Shown here piece after piece: positions 58,890 through 64,000 of a DNA stretch of 64,000 nucleotides. The stretch is from Cyanobium gracile PCC 6307 (GTDB lineage: Bacteria > Cyanobacteriota > Cyanobacteriia > PCC-6307 > Cyanobiaceae). The notes under the pieces are model-generated. The model saw only the letters and a program-made list of their open reading frames with translations. It was not told the DNA's origin and ran no database searches. How positions within the stretch are numbered: position 1 is the stretch's first letter; each line of letters starts with the position of its first letter. The position numbers and the translations under genes are program-made. Location of the stretch: the NCBI RefSeq assembly GCF_000316515.1, contig NC_019675.1:1885964-1949963 (forward strand), read 5' to 3'.

Positions 58890-60905
58890 TTGGCCCGACT
58901 CCCGCTGCTGCTCTCCCTCTCCTGTCTGGGCACCGGCCTGGCACTGGTGGGGGGCCGGGCCCTGCTGGCGCGCCAGCCGGCGCTCACCCCCGCCACCGCC
59001 ACCGACCGGCTGGAGTGGCTGCAGCACTGGGATACCGATCCCTGGCGCCGCCGGGAGGCCAGCCTGCTGCTGGCGGCCCGCAGCAAGGATCCCCAGGCGC
59101 AGCGCCAGTGGCTGCGGGGCCAGGGCTGGGGTCCCGATCCCCTGGCCGCCCTGGTGCTGAAGCAGGACGCCCTCGCCGCCACGGCGCTGGATCGTCCCGA
59201 AACGGCCCTGGCCCTGTGGCGCCAGCTGCAGCGGCGCTTCCCGGGTGATCCGGCCAGCGCCGATGCCCTCTATGCCCTCGGCGGCGACGATCCAGACAAA
59301 CGCCGGCAGCTGCTGCAGCGCTTCCCGGCCCATCCCGCCGCCCTGGCCGCCGCCCTGGCCGCCGGCCCGGAGCCGGCCGAACGCCGACGCGGCGCCCTGC
59401 ACCTGGCCCGCTGGGGGGCCCGCTGGCCCGGCGCCGAGGCCCGCCTACGGCAGGTCTGCAAGGAGGACGGCCCGGACCTGAACGCCCAGCAGCGGGGGCA
59501 GCTGGCGGAGGGCCTGGCCGAACTGGGCGATGCCGAAGGGGCCCTGCGCTGCCTGGGCTCCAGCCTCAACGGCCTGGGGGCCAGCGGCCGGCTCAGCCTG
59601 GGCCGGGCCCTGCTGGCGGGGAACGAGCAGCAACAGGGCCAGGCCGAGCGGCTGCTGCTGGATCTGGTCCGCAGCGCCCCCACCGCCCCGGAGGCCGAGG
59701 CGGCCGTGCGGCTGCTGGCCCAGCAGGGCAGCCCCGCCGCCGCCGCATCCCTGGCCCGGCTGCCGCCCCGCTGGCGCGACAGTGCCCCGGTGCTGGCGCG
59801 GCGGATCCTGGAGGCCGAACCCACCGACGCCGCCGCCCTCGACCTGCTGCGTCGCTGGCCCCTCGACCCCGCCAGCCGCACGCTGCAGTGGGATCTCGTG
59901 CGGGAGCGGCTGCTGGCCGGCCGCTGGCGGGCGGCCATGGCCCTGCTGGAAGCCATTCCGACAGACCAGCTGCCGCCGCCCCTGGCCGCCCGGCAGAGCT
60001 TCTGGATCGGCTTCACTCAGCAACAGCTCGGGGAAGGGGCCGCCGCCAGGGCCACCTGGGAGGCGCTGCTGCGGCGCCATCCCGGCGGCTACTACGGTTG
60101 GCGCGCCGCCGTGCGCCTGGGCCAGGGGGATCTGCAGCTGGACGCCGGGCCCCACCGGCCGGCCGGTGCCGCCGGCCCGGGAGGCGGCAGCAGCTGGCGG
60201 CCCCTGGCCAGCGGCGACGCGAACCTCGATCGGCTCTGGCGGCTGGACCAGCGCACCGAGGCCTGGGAGACCTGGCGCCACCGCCGCGGCCGCCGCGCCC
60301 CGGAGGGCAGCCGGGAGCTGCTGCTGGAGGGACGGCTGCGCCAGGGGGTCGGCGACGACTGGACCGGCTTCGGCCTGCTGGAGCAGGCCAGCCTGAAGCT
60401 GGACGGCAACCAGTGCGCCCTGGAGCGGGAACTGGAGCGCAGCCTGCATCCGCTGCGTTTCGAAGCGGCCTTCCGGGCAGCCGCCAACCAGGGCGGGCTG
60501 CCGATGGAGCTGCTGTTGGGGGTGGCCAAGCAGGAGTCGCGCTTCACCCCGGCGGTGCGCTCGCCGGTGGGGGCCACGGGCCTGATGCAGCTGATGCCGG
60601 AGACCGCCTCCGAGCTGGCCGGTGGGCCGGTGCCGGAGTCGGTGCTGGAGGACCCGGCCGGCAACGCCGGTCTCGGCAGCCGCTACCTGGCGAACATGCT
60701 GCGCCAGTGGGACGGCGACCCCCTGCTGGCGGTGGCCAGCTACAACGCCGGGCCCGGCGCCGTGGCCGGCTGGGTGAACCCCCAGCTGCGCAGCGACCCG
60801 GAGCTGTGGGTGGAGGCGATCCCCTATCCCGAAACCCGCCTGTACGTGAAGAAGGTGCTGGGCAACGTCTGGAGCTACCAGCAGGGCAGCGTGCCGGGCT
60901 GCTGA
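58890..60905 (+). CDS. Soluble lytic murein transglycosylase (SLT family)
   Basis: 671 aa from TTG 58890 (next to a hydrophobic leader LLLSLSCLGTGLALVGGRAL). Residues about 40-480 form the helical superhelix; the catalytic SLT domain near the C-terminus has GVAKQESRFTPAVRSPVGAT (catalytic E in KQESRF), GLMQLMPETASELAGG and AVASYNAGPGAVAGW. Cleaves peptidoglycan glycan strands. An in-frame ATG at 58803 is possible but gives an N-terminus without a leader. Confidence 0.92.
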   Translation: MARLPLLLSLSCLGTGLALVGGRALLARQPALTPATATDRLEWLQHWDTDPWRRREASLLLAARSKDPQAQRQWLRGQGWGPDPLAALVLKQDALAATALDRPETALALWRQLQRRFPGDPASADALYALGGDDPDKRRQLLQRFPAHPAALAAALAAGPEPAERRRGALHLARWGARWPGAEARLRQVCKEDGPDLNAQQRGQLAEGLAELGDAEGALRCLGSSLNGLGASGRLSLGRALLAGNEQQQGQAERLLLDLVRSAPTAPEAEAAVRLLAQQGSPAAAASLARLPPRWRDSAPVLARRILEAEPTDAAALDLLRRWPLDPASRTLQWDLVRERLLAGRWRAAMALLEAIPTDQLPPPLAARQSFWIGFTQQQLGEGAAARATWEALLRRHPGGYYGWRAAVRLGQGDLQLDAGPHRPAGAAGPGGGSSWRPLASGDANLDRLWRLDQRTEAWETWRHRRGRRAPEGSRELLLEGRLRQGVGDDWTGFGLLEQASLKLDGNQCALERELERSLHPLRFEAAFRAAANQGGLPMELLLGVAKQESRFTPAVRSPVGATGLMQLMPETASELAGGPVPESVLEDPAGNAGLGSRYLANMLRQWDGDPLLAVASYNAGPGAVAGWVNPQLRSDPELWVEAIPYPETRLYVKKVLGNVWSYQQGSVPGC

Positions 60906-60906
60906 T

Positions 60907-61374
60907 TCAGCGCACCAGCAGGCGGCCGAAGTTGGCCCCGCCGAGCACCAGCAGGGTGAGCACCCCGGCCAGCACCAGCGGCGGCGGCACCACCCGCACC
61001 CGCAGCAGATCGAGCCGGGCCAGCAGCACCGCCGAACCCATGATCAGCACGTTGGCCAGCACGTTGAGGTGCAGCAGGTAGAGGCCGCCGACGGTGACCA
61101 GCAGCAGGGTGACCACCAGGCTCACCACCCGGCTGGCGGCCATCACGATCGACAGCTGCCGGATCACCAGGTCGGGCATGGTGCAGACGAACACGATCAA
61201 CATCGCCTGCAGGCACTCGGCTGACCAGACCAGGCTGGTGAGCTCCCGCATCTGGGAAGTGTCGGTCTCGAGGGCATGGCTCCAGTGCATGCCCTGGTAG
61301 GTGCTGACCCCCATCAGCACCAGCAGCATCGGCGCCTGCAGCGGCAGCAGCATGAGCCGGAACACGTCCTTCAT
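60907..61374 (-). CDS. Hypothetical four-span membrane protein
   Basis: 155 aa from MKDVFRLMLLPLQAPMLLVL. Four hydrophobic segments are visible and a conserved-looking GMHWSHALETDTSQM loop. The start overlaps the stop of the NIL-ferredoxin gene by 4 bp, so the two are translated together. No family recognised; the pairing suggests a membrane partner of the ferredoxin. Confidence 0.6.
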   Translation of the reverse strand: MKDVFRLMLLPLQAPMLLVLMGVSTYQGMHWSHALETDTSQMRELTSLVWSAECLQAMLIVFVCTMPDLVIRQLSIVMAASRVVSLVVTLLLVTVGGLYLLHLNVLANVLIMGSAVLLARLDLLRVRVVPPPLVLAGVLTLLVLGGANFGRLLVR

Positions 61375-61781
61375 GGCTGCAGCACCAGGGTGATGGCCTC
61401 CAGCGGGCAGCTGGGGATGCACTGCTCGCACACCAGGCAGCGGGAGGCCTCGAAGTGGAGCCGCTGGCTCACCGGTGTGTAGTGGAGGGCGCCGCTCGGG
61501 CAGACGCTGGAGCAGATGCCGCAGTCGACGCAGCGCTCCGGATCGATGCGGATCTCACCGGGGGCGCGGTTGAGCCCCAGCCCCTGGCCCTCCAGCCAGT
61601 CCTCCGCCGCGTCGAGCTCGTCGATGTCGCCGGAGAGCTCCACCACCATGGTGCCGCTCTGATTGGGGGCGATCTGGGCCCGCAGGATCTTGGCGGCGAT
61701 GTCGAAGTCGACCGCGAGGCGGTAGGTGATCGGCTGGTGCACCGCCTCGGAGGGGAAATGGAGAGTGAGGCGCCGTTTCAC
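61371..61781 (-). CDS. NIL-domain ferredoxin
   Basis: 136 aa. Residues 1-75 form a NIL domain (FPSEAVHQPITYRLAVDFDI and the ELSGDIDELDAAEDWLEGQG stretch). Two 4Fe-4S motifs follow: CVDCGICSSVCPSGAL and CLVCEQCIPSCPLEAI. This domain pair is typical of cyanobacterial NIL ferredoxins. It overlaps a membrane-protein gene by 4 bp. Confidence 0.93.
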   Translation of the reverse strand: MKRRLTLHFPSEAVHQPITYRLAVDFDIAAKILRAQIAPNQSGTMVVELSGDIDELDAAEDWLEGQGLGLNRAPGEIRIDPERCVDCGICSSVCPSGALHYTPVSQRLHFEASRCLVCEQCIPSCPLEAITLVLQP

Positions 61782-61910
61782 CGCTCCGGGCCGAGAAAAC
61801 TGACGCTAGCAACGATGGCCGGAGCCAGCCCCCGGGCCCGCGGGATGGGCGGCGCCCGCCGGGTGGGTCGGCGCTGCCAGAGTGGGCGCCGTTCCGTGTC
61901 GCCGTCGCCC

Positions 61911-62498
61911 ATGGCCCCGTCGGGCAGTTCCCCCCCCTCCACCCTCGGCCGCACCGAGCGCATGGTGCTGGCGGCCGTGGCGGCCGTGCTGGTGGTGCTG
62001 ATGGTGTGGCTGCGGGGCGGCCTGCATCCGGAAGCGCCCCTGGAGCGCCTCGCCCGCCAGTCGCCCGAGTTCAGCGTGGCCCTGGCCGATGGGCGGCCCA
62101 CCCTGGTGGAGTTCTACGCCGACTGGTGCGAGGCCTGCCGTTCGATGGCACCGGCAATGGAGCGGATCGAGCGCCAGCAGCGCGGCCGCATGGATGTGGT
62201 GCTGCTCAATGTCGACAACCCCCGCTGGCAGCCGGAGCTGGAGCGCTACGACGTCAACGGCATCCCCCAGCTGGAGTTCTTCGACGCCGCCGGCGCCCCC
62301 GTGGGTCGCTCGCTCGGCGCCCGCAGCGGCTCCGAGCTCGAGGCCCTCACCGCCGCCCTGGTCGAGGGCACGCCCCTGCCCCGGCTGGCGGGGGTGGGGG
62401 CCGTGAGCAGCCTGCCGGAAGCGGCCGGGGCCGAGGGCGCCGCTCCCCCGGCGGCCGCCCTGCCCACCCCCCAGGCCGGTCCCCGCAGCCACGGCTGA
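61911..62498 (+). CDS. txlA: Membrane-anchored thioredoxin-like protein (TxlA/HCF164-type)
   Basis: 195 aa. One N-terminal membrane segment (MVLAAVAAVLVVLMVWLRGG) is followed by a thioredoxin fold with the active site WCEAC in LVEFYADWCEACRSMAPAME and the cis-proline loop NGIPQLEFFD. The C-terminal 40 residues are low-complexity. In cyanobacteria this family is thylakoid-bound and supports cytochrome b6f and redox homeostasis. It begins 129 bp from the divergent NIL-ferredoxin gene. Confidence 0.88.
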   Translation: MAPSGSSPPSTLGRTERMVLAAVAAVLVVLMVWLRGGLHPEAPLERLARQSPEFSVALADGRPTLVEFYADWCEACRSMAPAMERIERQQRGRMDVVLLNVDNPRWQPELERYDVNGIPQLEFFDAAGAPVGRSLGARSGSELEALTAALVEGTPLPRLAGVGAVSSLPEAAGAEGAAPPAAALPTPQAGPRSHG

Positions 62499-62537
62499 TC
62501 GGCCGCCGCCACGCTCCTTTCTCCTGCACCCCCGCCC

Positions 62538-63263
62538 ATGGATCCCCGCTTCCGGGTCGCGCTGATCGCCGCCACGCCGAACCCGCAGCAGTGCGTCTAC
62601 GCCGGGATGCACCAGGACTACAGCGAGGGGTTCGTGGCCGCCGACCGGGCCGACTGGCCCGACGAGCGCAAGGCCGGTGAGATCTGCGTCAAGCGGCTGC
62701 TGGCCGGCGAGCGCGGCCACTACGGCCCACTGGAGCACGCCCAGATCGTGCTCAACGTGGGCTGGTTTCCCCATTCGGTGATGCAGCAGGCCCGCACCCA
62801 CCGGGTGGGCGTGAGCTTCGATGTGCAGTCCATGCGCTACACCGGCGACCGCATCCGCCGTGCCGCCAACGGCGAGCTCGACCTGGAGGAGGTGTTCTAC
62901 CTGCGGCCGGTGGGGCCCTACAACGACCGCCAGGGCAAGAAGTATCTGTATGACGAAGGCCAGCGGGCCATCGATCTGGAGCTCTGCCGCACGGCGGCCG
63001 GGCGCTACCGGGATCTCTTGGATGCCGGCTTCGCCGAGGAGCACGCCCGCGGCATCCTGCCCTTCGACTACCGCCAGCACTTCGTCGTGAGCTTCACCCT
63101 GCGGGCGTTCCTGCACTTCCTCGACCTGCGGGCCAAGCTCGATGCCCAGCAGGAGATCCGCGAACTCTGCGACCTGATGTGGCCCCACCTGCAGCAGTGG
63201 GTGCCGGAATTCGCCGACTGGTACGAGAAGAGCCGACTGCACAGGGCCAGGCTGGCTCCCTGA
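62538..63263 (+). CDS. thyX: FAD-dependent thymidylate synthase
   Basis: 241 aa. Converts dUMP to dTMP. The ThyX motif R-x(n)-S is seen as RTHRVGVSFDVQSMRYTGDR (family RHRxxSxNxxSxR). FDYRQHFVVSFTLRAFLHFL and LRAKLDAQQEIRELCDLM form the C-terminal block. Intact. The stop overlaps the following gene start by 1 bp. Confidence 0.95.
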   Translation: MDPRFRVALIAATPNPQQCVYAGMHQDYSEGFVAADRADWPDERKAGEICVKRLLAGERGHYGPLEHAQIVLNVGWFPHSVMQQARTHRVGVSFDVQSMRYTGDRIRRAANGELDLEEVFYLRPVGPYNDRQGKKYLYDEGQRAIDLELCRTAAGRYRDLLDAGFAEEHARGILPFDYRQHFVVSFTLRAFLHFLDLRAKLDAQQEIRELCDLMWPHLQQWVPEFADWYEKSRLHRARLAP

Positions 63264-64000
63264 TGAAACGCCTCAGCTGGGGCCTGGCCCCCACCCTGGC
63301 GCTTGTTCTGGCCATCGCCCTGCCGGGCGCGGCTGCGGCGGCACCGGTGCTGCGGGTGGGCCTGGTGGATGGCTCGCCGCCCTGCAGTTACCGGGAGGCG
63401 GGGGTCTGGCGGGGGCTGGCCGTTGATCTGTGGAATCGGGTGGCCACCCTCGAGGAGATCCCCTACGTGGTCTCCCAGTGGCCGTCGGTGCGGCAGATGC
63501 TGGAGGCCAGCCGCGAGGGCAAGGTGGATGTGGCGGTGGGCTGCATCAACGTTTCACCCGACCGCCTCGAGCGCTACCGCTTCAGCCTCCCCTTCCAGGA
63601 GGACGGCCTGGCGGTGATGGTGGTCAAGAGCCGGCTGGATCTGGGGCGCTCCTTCCTGAGCGCCCTGCTGACGCCGACGCTGCTGCAGCTGCTGGGCAGC
63701 TACCTGCTGGCGATCGCCGTGCTCACCGGGATCACTCTGCGCCTGGAGGTCCGCCACCATCCAGCGACGGACGGCCGGCGAAACTCCCTGCGCCACGTCA
63801 GCAAGGTGTTCCAGGTGCTGGCCACCGGTCCGGGCAGCAACACGATCGTGACCACCACCCGCGGCAACGGGGTCGTGATCCTGGCCTACCTGGTGCGGAT
63901 CGTCTCGGCGTCGCTCCTGGTGGGCTATCTCACCGTGAACGTGGCCGGGGAAGTCCAGGGCAGGGCCAGCGGCGACATCCGCTCGCCGGCGGATCTGCGC
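63263..64000 (+). CDS. GluR0-like periplasmic-binding domain / ion-channel protein (partial)
   Basis: 246 codons to the right edge. Signal peptide (LALVLAIALPGAAAAA), then the first lobe of an SBP_bac_3 domain (PVLRVGLVDGSPPCSY, LAVDLWNRVATLEEIPY, GKVDVAVGCINVSPDRLERY), interrupted by a channel-type insertion with helices LLQLLGSYLLAIAVLTGITL and VVILAYLVRIVSASLLVGYL, after which the second lobe resumes (IRSPADLR). This is the GluR0 layout. The pore loop reads VFQVLATGPGSNTIV; no GYG filter is seen. The C-terminus lies outside. Confidence 0.75.
   Translation, partial: MKRLSWGLAPTLALVLAIALPGAAAAAPVLRVGLVDGSPPCSYREAGVWRGLAVDLWNRVATLEEIPYVVSQWPSVRQMLEASREGKVDVAVGCINVSPDRLERYRFSLPFQEDGLAVMVVKSRLDLGRSFLSALLTPTLLQLLGSYLLAIAVLTGITLRLEVRHHPATDGRRNSLRHVSKVFQVLATGPGSNTIVTTTRGNGVVILAYLVRIVSASLLVGYLTVNVAGEVQGRASGDIRSPADLR

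Noticed and set aside
1-64000. tRNA or rRNA genes and CRISPR arrays
   Set aside because: No cloverleaf with GGTTCGAATCC-like arm was noticed in the intergenic stretches and no regularly spaced repeats of 25-40 bp occur. This was a visual check only; tRNAscan-SE would be decisive.

Overview
The window is high-GC DNA from a unicellular cyanobacterium of the Synechococcus/Cyanobium type. This rests on a decayed psbA (photosystem II D1), an IctB-family membrane protein, a TxlA/HCF164-like thioredoxin, a NIL-domain ferredoxin, cyanobacterial families (DUF1350, DUF3177, DUF3122, FIST), the cyanobacterial form of the Nit1C cluster, and very short or overlapping gene junctions. No rRNA, tRNA, CRISPR array or intact transposase gene was seen.

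Layout. 1-8.2 kb (minus strand) is a defence block: an AlbA_2/winged-helix regulator overlaps hsdR, hsdS and hsdM (hsdM runs off the left edge), next to an AT-richer PIN/coiled-coil gene and repeats that resemble insertion-sequence ends. 8.4-11.2 kb is a Coq4-like/MFS pair divergent from a TetR gene, with a perfect palindrome between them. 11.3-23.4 kb is mostly housekeeping and conserved hypothetical genes: aldo/keto reductase, FIST protein, trmB, ictB, a GlcNAc-kinase-like gene, then two divergent hupE/ureJ genes, each behind its own cobalamin riboswitch. 23.4-29.5 kb is a complete Nit1C cluster (flavoprotein, nitrilase, radical SAM, GNAT, AIR-synthase-like and two small conserved proteins). 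29.5-33.2 kb holds stress-type small membrane proteins around a sigma factor. 33.4-34.4 kb is the psbA pseudogene and its terminator.

35.2-40.4 kb is an accessory region with four toxin-antitoxin pairs (AbrB/PIN, FitA-like/PIN, DUF1778/GNAT, RHH/PIN). Among them lie gene fossils: a decayed copy of two neighbouring genes and the tail of a second type I restriction subunit. 40.4-47.7 kb has pdxH, a persulfide dioxygenase-rhodanese fusion with a second rhodanese, a TPMT-like methyltransferase and sbcD/sbcC (sbcC frameshifted). 47.7-51.7 kb is a seven-gene Mrp-type cation/proton antiporter operon in which MrpA is reduced to a small C-terminal-like subunit. 52.5-64 kb has a frameshifted mscS, a Tat-exported dienelactone hydrolase and a fossil fragment of it, a GT87-like membrane protein, glmM, a lytic transglycosylase, a NIL-ferredoxin, txlA, thyX and a partial GluR0-like receptor gene.

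Start codons were mostly chosen from 1-10 bp overlaps with the upstream gene and from family N-termini. Two long genes (sbcC, mscS) each need a single-base correction to read through, so some indel error in the assembly is possible. Family names come from recognising sequence motifs by eye, not from database searches.
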